The notes below the pieces were generated by a model. That model ran no database searches and was not told the DNA's origin. It saw only the letters and a list, made by a program, of their open reading frames with translations. Below are positions 10,348-18,808 of a stretch of 64,000 nucleotides of DNA, one piece after another. Both the position numbers and the translations under genes were made by a program. Each line of letters opens with the position of its first letter. The first letter of the stretch is position 1. This DNA is from an uncultured Erythrobacter sp. GTDB taxonomy: Bacteria; Pseudomonadota; Alphaproteobacteria; Sphingomonadales; Sphingomonadaceae. The stretch covers positions 122,501 through 186,500 of the forward strand of contig CANMSD010000003.1 of the NCBI GenBank assembly GCA_947500645.1, in the 5' to 3' direction.

Positions 10348-10764
10348 GTGCGACCGTAACTAGGCGACAGATCACGCTGAATTGGGGTTGGGAGGCGCCG
10401 AGCATCGGGTGGTTCTATCCCGCTCCCTGATGCAGGTGACGAGGTATTTCTGCCTTTATCTGAGCATCTTCCCGCCAGTGAACAGGACGGTGCCGGCTAT
10501 CCGTCGGATGGGATTTTCATTCAAGTCGATGGTCAGCCGCCCATAATATTGGCTTATTCTCAGGCAAATGCGGAGATCGCATCACGGGTCGCCAATGCGC
10601 TTGAGTTGATACTTGCCGAGACCAATCAGTTCGGACTGAGTGAAGCGCTGAATGGTTATCTCAAAGTTCGGCCGGAACGGAGGCATCTCGGCCCTCTTGA
10701 AGCGTCTCCCCCTTCCACAATCGGTGTAGCCTGTCGCCAAGGATATCCCCCGGTCCGGAGGTGA
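10344..10764 (+). pseudogene. Frameshifted remnant at the edge of the accessory region
   Basis: ATG at 10344 overlaps the preceding stop (ATGA) and reads 28 codons ending NWGWEAPSIGWFYPAP before TGA at 10428-10430. Shifting the frame back by one base at about 10426 gives a continuous reading, PDAGDEVFLPLSEHLPASE and onward, to 10764. That downstream frame has no ATG. The join WFYPAP/DAGDEV looks natural, so a one-base deletion in a gene of about 140 codons is likely. The last part lies antisense to the 3' end of the Rieske gene (10661 on), so the original C-terminus was probably lost. Family not recognised. Confidence 0.55.
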
Positions 10765-11674
10765 AGCGCGGGTTGCCAAAATGGCTCATCGCTTCGTGCT
10801 GGCGCTCCAGCGCGCGGCGGTCCTGCGCGACCACCGGAGCAAGAAACAGCCTGATTGCTGCTTGTTTGAGCCAGCCCGGTGCCAGGTCCTTTGGCGTCGA
10901 AAACCGGGCGAAGGGCGTGAATGTGCCATCGGTTGCGGGCGTGAAGATCGCTGTGACGCAAAGGGTCAACTTGGACTCGCCTTCCCAGCGTGCCTGCACG
11001 GTTGCGGGCGTGTAGTAACGCGAAATGCTGCGCTCACGGTCACGCTCCAGGAAGCGCGACATAAGGCCCATGTCCGGCTGCGTCTGTTCGATCGCCATTT
11101 CGACCCCGTCGCCATGACTTGTGACTACCAAATTGACAGGCACCCGTTTGTCGCGGCGGCGGATAAAGCCGTGATGCAGGTGATTGGTGTGGAACGGGTC
11201 CATGACATTCTCGATCGCGTCGAAGGCGCGGCCCCGCCACGTGCCTTGCTGCCACCAGAAATGGTCGAGATCGGGATTGCCAAAATCTGGTGGGAGGTCA
11301 GGTTCTTCAGGCGCGCTGCCCGACAGAGTCACGAAGATCGCTCCGTCTCGCTCAAACACGCGCAGGCTGTCTGCGCGAAGGCGCTGATCATCCGTGGTGT
11401 CTGCAAGGCATCCCGGCACTTCGGTGCACGCGCCATCAGGAGCAAAGCGCCAGCCGTGGTAGGGGCATTCAAGCGCGCCTTTGTGCACGCGGCCTTCCGA
11501 CAAGGGGTAGTTGCGATGCGGGCAACGATCCACCAGCGCGCCAAGCCCGGCCTCGCTGCGAAAGAGCGCAACCGGTGTGTTGCAGAGCGTGACCTTGCGC
11601 ACCGATCCATGTTTCACATCGCGCGACAAGGCAACCATGTGCCAGGCATCTTGCACGGCTTTGGGAAAGCTCAT
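10661..11674 (-). CDS. Rieske non-heme iron oxygenase, alpha subunit type
   Basis: Last gene of a six-gene minus-strand operon. It encodes a 337-residue oxygenase that should use a Rieske [2Fe-2S] centre and a mononuclear iron to oxidise a small organic substrate. The Rieske ligands are Cys51-x-His53 and Cys70-x2-His73 (in CPHRNYPLSEG and ECPYHGW). The iron site is visible as Asn156-x2-Asp159-x2-His162-x4-His167 in NVMDPFHTNHLHH. The start at 11674 is chosen because it overlaps the ATP-grasp stop as ATGA; a longer frame to 11698 exists. No reductase or ferredoxin partner is encoded nearby. The substrate is unknown and presumably the product of the upstream genes. Confidence 0.88.
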   Translation of the reverse strand: MSFPKAVQDAWHMVALSRDVKHGSVRKVTLCNTPVALFRSEAGLGALVDRCPHRNYPLSEGRVHKGALECPYHGWRFAPDGACTEVPGCLADTTDDQRLRADSLRVFERDGAIFVTLSGSAPEEPDLPPDFGNPDLDHFWWQQGTWRGRAFDAIENVMDPFHTNHLHHGFIRRRDKRVPVNLVVTSHGDGVEMAIEQTQPDMGLMSRFLERDRERSISRYYTPATVQARWEGESKLTLCVTAIFTPATDGTFTPFARFSTPKDLAPGWLKQAAIRLFLAPVVAQDRRALERQHEAMSHFGNPRFTSGPGDILGDRLHRLWKGETLQEGRDASVPAEL

Positions 11675-12834
11675 TTTTCCAGCTCCTCGCCGTTCCACTC
11701 AATGTCGTGAGTGGTGGCTGCGTTGGTTGAGATATTGCGTTTCAGGCCCTTGAGAAAAAATCCGGCGGCGTCGGCCAGCGCGCCGGCGAAAGGTGCGCGA
11801 TCTTGGGGACGAGAAATCGCATCGTGACCGTTTGACAGGCAGGCGCGCCAGTCGCGTAGCCGTCCATTCGCAACGGCCTTTGGCAGGCCGAATAGCAGCA
11901 TGGCTGGCGCGAGATAGGCACTGCGCGATTGGCCAAGAGGTGCGTCTAGCCCGTCCGCAATGGCACGCGCCAGATGGCCTTTACCAACCATCAGGTGCAC
12001 CCCGCTGGTTGCGCGCGGATTGCATTCGATGAGGAAGGGAGCGCCTTCGCCATTGAGCATCACATCGCAGGCGAATTGCCCGTGCAGCTGAGCCCGCTGC
12101 GCGAGCCGCTCTGCGATGTCGCGGAGCACTTCGCTCTTCGTGTCTGGCAGATATTCAAACGCATAACGCGCGCCGCCGCCGAGCCGCCAGTCGGAACTAT
12201 AGGCGGCGAAGGCGACGAGCTTGCCGCGATGCGCAACACCTTGGAAGCACGCTTCCTCTCCGCGCACGTATTTCTGCGCCATCCACGGGCCGGCGTGGCT
12301 TGGCTTGATCCCTGCAAGTTTGGACTGATCCGGAGCGATCAAAGTGCTGTCTCCGAAGCGGCTGAAGCGGGGTTTGAAGACCCACTGGCGGGACGTTGCT
12401 GCGAATTTGGCGAGATCAGCGTTGCTCTCGATCGAGTGGCTCTCAGGCGCTGACAAGCCCCAGTCCTGCGCTGTGTGGGCGAACGCAAGCTTGTCGTGCA
12501 GCTGACGCAAGGCTTCCAGATCGGGTGCGAACAATCGCTCGCCTAAGGCCTCACGCAGGACCGGCGTGGCGAGGTGGAACACTTCCTCGCAAGTCGGCAC
12601 GACAAGCTCAATATCATGCTCAGTTGCGAGTTCCAGAATACGGGTGCGAAAGGCCGCACCTTGCTGCTTGGGAGGTGGATAGGAGTGGTGCCTCGCTGGT
12701 AGCGAAGACCAGCGCGCCATCCGCGATGTGATGCTGTCGGCCATATGCGGTTCCCAGCCGGCGTCGGCGAAATCGCGCGCCAGATCGAGCGCAGCTGCGG
12801 CGCGTGCGCCGGTAATGAGAACGCGCTTAGCCAT
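11671..12834 (-). CDS. ATP-grasp carboxylate-amine ligase-like protein
   Basis: A 387-residue ATP-grasp protein. The N-terminal RVLITGARAAAALDLARDF is the nucleotide-like first subdomain. The middle contains the grasp lid (RQWVFKPRFSRFGDST, WMAQKYVRGEEACFQG), and the C-terminal part carries the metal-binding FLIECNPRATSGVH, matching the E-x-N/P-R pattern of carbamoyl-phosphate synthetase-like enzymes. Such enzymes form an acyl-phosphate and join it to an amine or other nucleophile. The start overlaps the adenylating-enzyme stop by 8 nt. In context it probably joins two building blocks in the cluster's pathway; substrates cannot be read from sequence. Confidence 0.8.
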   Translation of the reverse strand: MAKRVLITGARAAAALDLARDFADAGWEPHMADSITSRMARWSSLPARHHSYPPPKQQGAAFRTRILELATEHDIELVVPTCEEVFHLATPVLREALGERLFAPDLEALRQLHDKLAFAHTAQDWGLSAPESHSIESNADLAKFAATSRQWVFKPRFSRFGDSTLIAPDQSKLAGIKPSHAGPWMAQKYVRGEEACFQGVAHRGKLVAFAAYSSDWRLGGGARYAFEYLPDTKSEVLRDIAERLAQRAQLHGQFACDVMLNGEGAPFLIECNPRATSGVHLMVGKGHLARAIADGLDAPLGQSRSAYLAPAMLLFGLPKAVANGRLRDWRACLSNGHDAISRPQDRAPFAGALADAAGFFLKGLKRNISTNAATTHDIEWNGEELEK

Positions 12835-14056
12835 CGTTCCACACCACTTTGCGACGCTTCAGGGCGAGGCGGGAGGGGAAATCTCGAGTCAATTCGACTG
12901 GCAATCCGGTGAGGTCGCCAAGCGCCATGGTCGCATCGTTTGCCATTGCTTCAGAACAGTCGGCGGCGACACGCAAGGTGACCGTATCACTGCTCGCTTC
13001 CGCCTGCCAATCTCGCGCACCGCCGAGTATTGTCTCGACCGCGCCGACGACCTGCGGTGGCGTGACTACGCGCTTTCCGAGGTGCCAGATATCGCGGACC
13101 CGTCCTTGTGGTGCACGAACCACCCGTCCACCATAACCGCACGGGCATGGCTTTGGATCGAGTTCGAGATAGTCGTCGCCGCGCAGCCGCACGATTGGCT
13201 GGCTGGTCCGGCGCAGATCGGTGATGACCGGACGAAATCCATCAGTGGCCGGAATCGACTTCAGCTCGAACTCGATGGCATGCTCGTTCAGATGCAAGCG
13301 GCCTTTGGGGCACTCCGCGCCAAGAAATCCCTCGGTCGCTTGGTAGATTGCGCCCGGACGCACTCCAAAAGCTTCAGTCAGAAACTCAGTTTCGGCTTGG
13401 CTAATCGGCTCGCTGCCGCAGAAGAGATGTCGCAGCGATGGTAGGCGCAGGCCGACCTTGGCATAGGCTATTAGTCGGTGCGGTGGCGCAATAAGGATAG
13501 TCGGATCGAACTGCATCAGGGCCGCTATTGTCTCTTCAAGAGAGGTCTCAAGCGGGAAATGTGCGAAGGCGAAACGACCGCGCTGCACATCGCGGTAGAG
13601 ATCGTTGTTGGCGCGCAAATGCAGCGCCAGGCGCTGGCGTTTGAGCAACGCGCGCGCGGGAAGGAGGCGTGCGAGGCTCTGGCCGATATAGTCGGCGCGT
13701 TCGGTGCTGCTCGCGACAAACAACCCGCGTGTGCCGCCCCCACTGCCGCTCGACCAACCGGCGGATAGGTCACCTACCGCATTCCCCGCCTCAGCGGCAT
13801 CGGCCAATGCGCGCAGCTCGGCATCGCTCATGTTCAGGCTGTTCCATGCGCCATAATCCGCGCGCATCTCCGCTGGATTGGTGACGGGAAACTCCGGAAA
13901 TGATCGCCCGCAATAATCCGCCAATGCGGGGGTGCGAGCCAGCGCGGGCTGTAGCTTTTGCCATTGGCGCGCGCGCCGTGCGGCCAATCGCTCAGCGGAC
14001 ATGCGCATAGCGCGCCGCGTTCGCAGCCACGAGGTGAAAATCAGATCAGGACGCAT
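12827..14056 (-). CDS. F390-synthetase-related adenylate-forming enzyme
   Basis: A 409-residue adenylate-forming protein of the phenylacetate-CoA ligase/coenzyme F390 synthetase type. The phosphate-binding loop is SAGWSSGSGGGTRGLFV, followed by conserved blocks LRHLFCGSEPISQAE, AIYQATEGFLGAECPKG, and a late RGDDYLEL with the cysteine pair PCPCGYGG typical of PaaK-like proteins. It should activate a carboxylate as an acyl-AMP. ATG at 14056 is chosen over longer frames because it overlaps the upstream stop (ATGCGTCCTGA) and starts directly before the conserved N-terminal helix. It belongs to the coupled six-gene operon; acceptor and acid are unknown. Confidence 0.82.
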   Translation of the reverse strand: MRPDLIFTSWLRTRRAMRMSAERLAARRARQWQKLQPALARTPALADYCGRSFPEFPVTNPAEMRADYGAWNSLNMSDAELRALADAAEAGNAVGDLSAGWSSGSGGGTRGLFVASSTERADYIGQSLARLLPARALLKRQRLALHLRANNDLYRDVQRGRFAFAHFPLETSLEETIAALMQFDPTILIAPPHRLIAYAKVGLRLPSLRHLFCGSEPISQAETEFLTEAFGVRPGAIYQATEGFLGAECPKGRLHLNEHAIEFELKSIPATDGFRPVITDLRRTSQPIVRLRGDDYLELDPKPCPCGYGGRVVRAPQGRVRDIWHLGKRVVTPPQVVGAVETILGGARDWQAEASSDTVTLRVAADCSEAMANDATMALGDLTGLPVELTRDFPSRLALKRRKVVWNDG

Positions 14057-14894
14057 TGGTCTTGCGAAACGCCTTTGCGCTGGCGGTGCAATGCGACGGC
14101 AGGATTGCGAGATCGCCATTGTTGCCTGCCGCTTGGCTGAGGAGATTGAGCGTCGCACGATAACTTTTAGTATTGCCGAGCAATGCGGTGGTGATGCGCG
14201 GCGGTGGACGGTGCTCCGTGATCGAACGGCCTGACCATACCGCGTCGGCGGCAAGTAGCACTGGCTGGCCTTCCTGCGTGGTGAAGGCGAGGCCCCAATG
14301 GCCGACGCAATGACCGGGCAGCTCAATCGCCAGCAGGCTGCTATCGCCAAGGATATCGTGACCCTCCTCGAACGGTGCAAATACACTGGGCAAGGGCAGG
14401 GCCGGTGCATCCTCGAAGAAGTTTGCATTTGCGTCGGCTTGCGGTGGGACAAGTGCCGAAAGCAGGCCTTGCCGCACCCGGCCAAATCGCCCGGGCTTGC
14501 GCAATTCTTCGAGGCCGGCGCGCGCGCAGTAGATCGGCTTGTCGGCGAGATTGCGCATGCCGGCGACATGATCGCCGTGAAAGTGCGAGATCACGGTGCC
14601 GGCGATCGCGTTTTCATCAATCTGGTTCGCGTGCAGCCAGGCCTGCCATTCCTGCCCCACGCCGATCTTAACGGGCGTGGTCCAGCGATAGAACCGCTCG
14701 GGGAAGGGCGTCGTTGCCTCGATAAAGGCCGGATCGTAGCCGGTGTCGAACAGGAATGTGCCGCGCGTCGGGTGCTCGATCACGCCGACTAGTGCAGGAA
14801 AATCGACCGAGCATAGGCTGCCGCCTGAAATCGTCATCAGTTCGGGGTGGCTGCAAGAGCCGCGCTCCAGCCAGCGAAATCCGACACGGGTCAT
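14046..14894 (-). CDS. Metallo-beta-lactamase-fold hydrolase, lactonase-like
   Basis: A 282-residue dinuclear zinc hydrolase. Metal ligands are in SHFHGDHVAGM (His104, His106, Asp108, His109), then GHCVGHWGL and LLAADAVWSG supply the later His and bridging Asp, and ILPSHC lies near the C-terminus. The arrangement with Asp-His after HxH and the bridging ADA block resembles acyl-homoserine-lactone lactonases and related esterases. It overlaps the SDR gene by ATGA and the ligase by 11 nt, so it is made with a biosynthetic set, where it may release a product by thioester or lactone hydrolysis. The exact reaction is an inference. Confidence 0.82.
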   Translation of the reverse strand: MTRVGFRWLERGSCSHPELMTISGGSLCSVDFPALVGVIEHPTRGTFLFDTGYDPAFIEATTPFPERFYRWTTPVKIGVGQEWQAWLHANQIDENAIAGTVISHFHGDHVAGMRNLADKPIYCARAGLEELRKPGRFGRVRQGLLSALVPPQADANANFFEDAPALPLPSVFAPFEEGHDILGDSSLLAIELPGHCVGHWGLAFTTQEGQPVLLAADAVWSGRSITEHRPPPRITTALLGNTKSYRATLNLLSQAAGNNGDLAILPSHCTASAKAFRKTNAS

Positions 14895-15901
14895 GATGCC
14901 TCTCCCGATCTAGCCATCTGGCGCGCTTCAACTAGCAACGTCGCGAGCGCATTGTGCTGTGGTTCGTAGCCAAGCAGGCGCCTTGCCGGCTCCAGGTCGA
15001 AGGTTTGAGAATAGGCGAGCGTCGCCAGCGTATAACGGGTGAGCATGGGCTCATCCATGGTGCCGAAGAGATGACCAAGACGCTCCAGCACGCTCGCAAG
15101 CAAGCGGGCAACACCGATGGGCAGCAAGACGAGGCGCGGGCTCTTGCCAAGTGCGTCAGCGACCTCGGTGGCGACGTGCCGTACTTGGCGGGGATTGCCG
15201 CCTGAAATGTTGATCGCGCGGCGAGCGATATTCTCCGCACGTTCTTCCGCTTCGCAGATCGCCCAGGCTGCATCGCGCAGATCGGTAAGTTCGATCAAGG
15301 CTTGGCCTCCGCGCGGCAGGGGCATCCTATTCCGTTGCGCGAGTTCAGCAAGCTTGGGCAGGATGACACGGTCGCCAGCGCCCACCAAAGCGCGAGGACG
15401 AATTGTGCAGCAGCACATCTTGTCGTCGCGAGCTGCAAGAACCAGCCTTTCGGCGGCCAGTTTTGTCCGTGCGTAATCGTTGAGCGGTTCGTCATTCGGC
15501 TCGTCATCTTCGCCAATGTTGATCCTGTCGCGAAGGCTCGCGAAGATCGAGGGAGAAGAGACGAACACGAAGCGGTTCACGCCTTCTTCTGCGGAGGCCT
15601 CGAGCAAGCGCTGCGTCACGTCGAAATTCGCCCTGATGAAAGCGGCGCGCGGTCCCCAGCTCGCCGACAGCGCGGCGGCGTGAACTACACTGTCGCAACC
15701 GCGCACGAGCTCGCGCAAGTCGACTTTGCGATGCTCAAGGGCGAGCGGAACAAACTCCGCGCCCAGCGTTTTTACTTGCTCGCCAGCAGGCAGGGATCGC
15801 CCAGTAGCGAGCACGTCATGTCCTCGCTTGAGTGCCTCGCGCACGAGTGCCATGCCCAGCCCGCCTGTGGCCCCGGTGATGAGGATGCGGCGCTCGCTCA
15901 T
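14891..15901 (-). CDS. Extended SDR oxidoreductase (3-beta-HSD/OleD-like)
   Basis: A 336-residue NAD(P)-dependent extended short-chain dehydrogenase. The dinucleotide site is TGATGGLG (9-16), the catalytic pair is Tyr143 and Lys147 in DYARTKLAAER, and the SS of VFVSSPSIF supplies the upstream serine. The 3-beta-hydroxysteroid dehydrogenase-like pattern resembles OleD of olefin biosynthesis, which reduces the beta-keto acid made by an OleA thiolase; a KAS III-like thiolase is indeed the gene directly before it. It overlaps both neighbours by ATGA. It more likely reduces a beta-keto product of that enzyme than a sterol. Confidence 0.8.
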   Translation of the reverse strand: MSERRILITGATGGLGMALVREALKRGHDVLATGRSLPAGEQVKTLGAEFVPLALEHRKVDLRELVRGCDSVVHAAALSASWGPRAAFIRANFDVTQRLLEASAEEGVNRFVFVSSPSIFASLRDRINIGEDDEPNDEPLNDYARTKLAAERLVLAARDDKMCCCTIRPRALVGAGDRVILPKLAELAQRNRMPLPRGGQALIELTDLRDAAWAICEAEERAENIARRAINISGGNPRQVRHVATEVADALGKSPRLVLLPIGVARLLASVLERLGHLFGTMDEPMLTRYTLATLAYSQTFDLEPARRLLGYEPQHNALATLLVEARQMARSGEAS

Positions 15902-16893
15902 ATCTTGATTACCATGGCGCTGGCGCTGATTCCGGCAGCGGTTCCGAGCAGCAGGATCTTGTCGCCGGGTTTGGCGCGTCCTGTATCCAGTGCGTGGGCA
16001 AGCGCAGTCGGGATCGACGCGGCGATCTGGTTTCCGGTGGTCGGGAAGATGTCGACCACGCGCTCGCTCGCTGGCTCGAACAGGCGTTTCACATGCTCGA
16101 CGCCGGGCGCGCTCGCTTGGTGGCAGATGACGCAGGCCAAATCGTCCTTGGTCACGTGAGCATCGGAAAGCGCACGTTCGATCACACCGGGCAGCGCCTT
16201 TGCTGCGGCCTTGAAGATGCCGAATGCATCCATCTCGAAATAGGAGCCAGCGACCAACGCCTCATGCCCCTCGGTCACACGCAGACGCGTGCCGCCAGAG
16301 CGCAATTGCGCCAGCTCGTTGTGTGCACCGTGCGTGACCGTGGCTGTCGAGATAAGGCCGTTCTCTGGGTTCGTGCTCGCTTCGATGGCGAGCGCCGCCG
16401 CGCCATCGCCGAAGATCGAGCGCGTCTTTGGCAGGTCCGGGTTGAGGCCCGCCGAAGCGATATCGCTCGCGAAAACAAGCGCGCGCTTCCAGCGACCTGT
16501 CGAGATCCCCATCGCGGCGATGTCGAGCGCTGCCATGAACGACAGGCAGGTCTGGTTGACGTCAAAACATGGCACGCCCGAGCTGCTAAGGCCGAGCTTG
16601 TCCTGCACCAATGTAGCTGTTGAGGGGATGGGTTGCTCCATCACGCCGCAGCCGCCGATGATAACATCGGGCAGAGCCTCGCCCCAATCGGCGCGTTCGA
16701 GTGCCTGTCGCGCAGCCGCCGCTGCCATCATCGAGGTCGTTTCTTCTGGGTCGGCGACATGACGTGATTCAATTCCGAACTCGCTTTGCGTCCAGCCGGC
16801 TTCATGCCCGTGGCGCCGGTCCATTTCGCGCGATTTCAGAACTGTTTGCGGGCGGTAAGCACCCCAGCCGGAAATGGTGAAATTGCTGATCAC
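15898..16893 (-). CDS. KAS III-like (FabH/OleA-type) thiolase-fold condensing enzyme
   Basis: First gene of the operon, 331 residues. It has the FabH-type catalytic triad Cys116 (VNQTCLSFM), His258 (CHQAS) and Asn288 (TTGNQIAAS), and the FGDGAAALAI block. It should condense an acyl thioester with a second acyl unit or transfer an acyl group. GTG at 16893 is chosen because GGAG lies about 9 nt upstream on the coding strand and the FabH-like sequence (ISNFTISGWGAYRP) begins there; the frame remains open further up to 16971 into the operator region, which is unlikely to be coding. Expression is probably controlled by the divergent TetR protein. Confidence 0.85.
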   Translation of the reverse strand: MISNFTISGWGAYRPQTVLKSREMDRRHGHEAGWTQSEFGIESRHVADPEETTSMMAAAAARQALERADWGEALPDVIIGGCGVMEQPIPSTATLVQDKLGLSSSGVPCFDVNQTCLSFMAALDIAAMGISTGRWKRALVFASDIASAGLNPDLPKTRSIFGDGAAALAIEASTNPENGLISTATVTHGAHNELAQLRSGGTRLRVTEGHEALVAGSYFEMDAFGIFKAAAKALPGVIERALSDAHVTKDDLACVICHQASAPGVEHVKRLFEPASERVVDIFPTTGNQIAASIPTALAHALDTGRAKPGDKILLLGTAAGISASAMVIKI

Positions 16894-16937
16894 AAACGGT
16901 TCTCCATTCGATTCGTCTATACACTTCCATATAATTT

Positions 16938-16973
16938 GACAGTGTTCAATTAAAAAATAGACAATGTTCAATT
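16938..16973. promoter_or_regulatory. Direct-repeat operator candidate between KAS III-like gene and TetR gene
   Basis: Two 14-nt copies, GACAGTGTTCAATT (16938-16951) and GACAATGTTCAATT (16960-16973), differ at one base and are spaced 22 nt, about two helical turns. The first is part of TTGA-N6-TCAA, a short palindrome. They lie in the AT-rich 95-nt gap between divergent genes, the usual location of a TetR-family operator controlling both promoters. Confidence 0.55.
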
Positions 16974-16988
16974 TATGCTTTATCCACC

Positions 16989-17651
16989 ATGTTCATGGGA
17001 AGACGCTCCGATCACACGCCTGATGAGCTGCGCGAGCTCCTGATTTCATGTGGGCACGAATTGATCGCTGAGCGCGGCTTTGCGAAATTCTCGGCACGCG
17101 AGGCGGCGCGGCGCGCGGGTTACTCGGTTGGCACGATCTATAATGTGTTCGGCGGTCTCGATAGCTATCTGATCGCGGTCAACAGCCGCACGTTTCGCCA
17201 TTGGAGCGAGTGGCTGGAAATGGAGCTGGCCAAGGCACCGGACGATACGGAGGGTCGGATCGAAGCGCTCGTGCGCGCCTATTTCGGCTTTGCCGAAGTC
17301 AACCGGAACGCCTGGATGGCTATCTACGATCACCGCATAGACCGCTCGATCGAGATTGCGCGGGAGGACGAAGCGGCCCGCGAAGCGCTAACCGGAGTCG
17401 TTGACCGCGAGGTGGCCGCCGCACTCGGAGCACACGACGAACAAGAGATACGGCGATTGGTTCGCTCACTTATTGCCACGGTGCATGGGCATTGTTCGCT
17501 GTGGCTAACCGGTAGCTACGCCTTGATGCGTGAGGAAGATCCAGCCGGGCAGGCATTGGCTCGTGTGTACGAGATTTTGCGCTGTCATGATGTCTTCCCG
17601 CCGCCCGATAGTCTGCCATCCACCCAATTGCAGAAGTCGGCTAATGAGTAA
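16989..17651 (+). CDS. TetR/AcrR family transcriptional regulator
   Basis: A 220-residue one-component repressor. The N-terminal HTH is complete: LISCGHELIAERGFAKFSAR, then EAARRAGYSVGTIYNVFGG with the recognition helix and the TIYNVF signature (about 37-50). The C-terminal ligand domain is variable, with HGHCSLWLTGSY near 165-177, as in TetR C-terminal WHG-type domains. It is transcribed away from the six-gene operon and probably represses it, and itself, through the repeats at 16938-16973. ATG at 16995 is an alternative start. The inducer is unknown. Confidence 0.88.
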   Translation: MFMGRRSDHTPDELRELLISCGHELIAERGFAKFSAREAARRAGYSVGTIYNVFGGLDSYLIAVNSRTFRHWSEWLEMELAKAPDDTEGRIEALVRAYFGFAEVNRNAWMAIYDHRIDRSIEIAREDEAAREALTGVVDREVAAALGAHDEQEIRRLVRSLIATVHGHCSLWLTGSYALMREEDPAGQALARVYEILRCHDVFPPPDSLPSTQLQKSANE

Positions 17652-17842
17652 CTGGCGTCCAACAAAAGCCGAATCCGCGTCTTTCCCGTGAGTTTGAGTT
17701 CAGCTTCGACATCCACACCGAGGTTGCGGGTGTATTCTTGATCCTGTCGTCGTCAGCACCAGGGGGCGAACTTTGATCGGATGATCGACAGCGTAATGTG
17801 GCTGCATCAACACGTGTGGCTGTCCCTGCTGGACCGACGCGC

Positions 17843-18628
17843 CTACTTCTTCACCGGAGGTTGTTTGCGTGTGAAGACCATCTCTTCGTCGTTCGATGCT
17901 TTGGCGTCGAAGGTATAGCCCTCCGCGTTGAAGTCCTTGAGCCCATCGGCACGGTCGACCCGGTTGCTCATGATCCAGCGTGCCATCAATCCGCGCGCGA
18001 ATTTGACGTGGTACATCAGCCGACGCGCTTCGCCGTCCTTCACGTTCAGGAACGAGGCAGTGATGACTGGTGCGGAGAGCGCATCTCTGTCCACCGCTTT
18101 GAAATACTCGTTCGAAGCAAGGTTGACGATCGTTCGATCAGCATGGCCAGAGAGATCGCCTTCCAAGGTTTCGCTGATCCGGCTGCCCCAGAAATCGTAG
18201 AGGGACTTGCCGCGCGGGTTGGCCATCTTAGTCCCCATCTCAAGGCGGTAAGGCTGGATCGCATCCATCGGACGTAGCAAGCCATAAAGGCCGGAAAGAA
18301 TGCGTAAGTGGTCCTGAGCATAGGACAGCGCCTCATCATCCAGGCTTCTGGCCTCCAATCCCCAATATACATCGCCGTCAAACGTCAGCGCCGCAGGCTT
18401 GGCAGAATTGCTGCGTCCTCCCAGATCAAAAGCCTTGAAACGCTCGGCATTCAGTTCGGCCAGATTGTCCGAAATTTTCATAAGCCGTTTTAGATCGGCA
18501 GCCGATTGCTGCTTGGCAACGCCAGCTATCTCTCGTGTGTCAGCCGACAGACGCGGGCTGGTCATCTCCAGCGGAGTGCTCAGTTCGTCGAAATTCAGCT
18601 TCTTTGCAGGAGAGAGCAAAGTGATCAT
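17843..18628 (-). CDS. yaaA: Peroxide stress protein YaaA
   Basis: A 261-residue protein matching the YaaA/DUF328 family throughout: MITLLSPAKKLNF at the start, DNLAELNAERFKAF, LSGLYGLLRPMDAIQPYRLEM in the centre and LNVKDGEARRLMYHVKFARG toward the end. In Escherichia coli YaaA limits intracellular free iron under peroxide stress and binds DNA. It stands alone on the minus strand between the TetR gene and the chemoreceptor. The 191-nt gap on the TetR side shows nothing else. Confidence 0.93.
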   Translation of the reverse strand: MITLLSPAKKLNFDELSTPLEMTSPRLSADTREIAGVAKQQSAADLKRLMKISDNLAELNAERFKAFDLGGRSNSAKPAALTFDGDVYWGLEARSLDDEALSYAQDHLRILSGLYGLLRPMDAIQPYRLEMGTKMANPRGKSLYDFWGSRISETLEGDLSGHADRTIVNLASNEYFKAVDRDALSAPVITASFLNVKDGEARRLMYHVKFARGLMARWIMSNRVDRADGLKDFNAEGYTFDAKASNDEEMVFTRKQPPVKK

Positions 18629-18808
18629 CGTCTGTCAGTTCCTCATGACGTGCGCGCGAAGTCGCAGCGATTCCTTCGCTGCGTTCGGCTACCGAACAAC
18701 GAAGCGACACAAATGGCAAGTCAATCAAGACGATGACAGTGAATGAGTTTTCCGAACAGGCTCGCCTGCTTCGGTGCTAGGCAACACGAGCCGGAACAGA
18801 GACGCGGA

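Noticed and set aside
6977-10764. Prophage or insertion sequence
   Set aside because: No transposase, integrase, terminal inverted repeats or phage structural genes; only AT-richer small genes.
10781-11710. Long plus-strand frame of 309 codons opposite the Rieske gene
   Set aside because: Antisense to a gene with clear cofactor motifs; open only because of GC-rich third positions.
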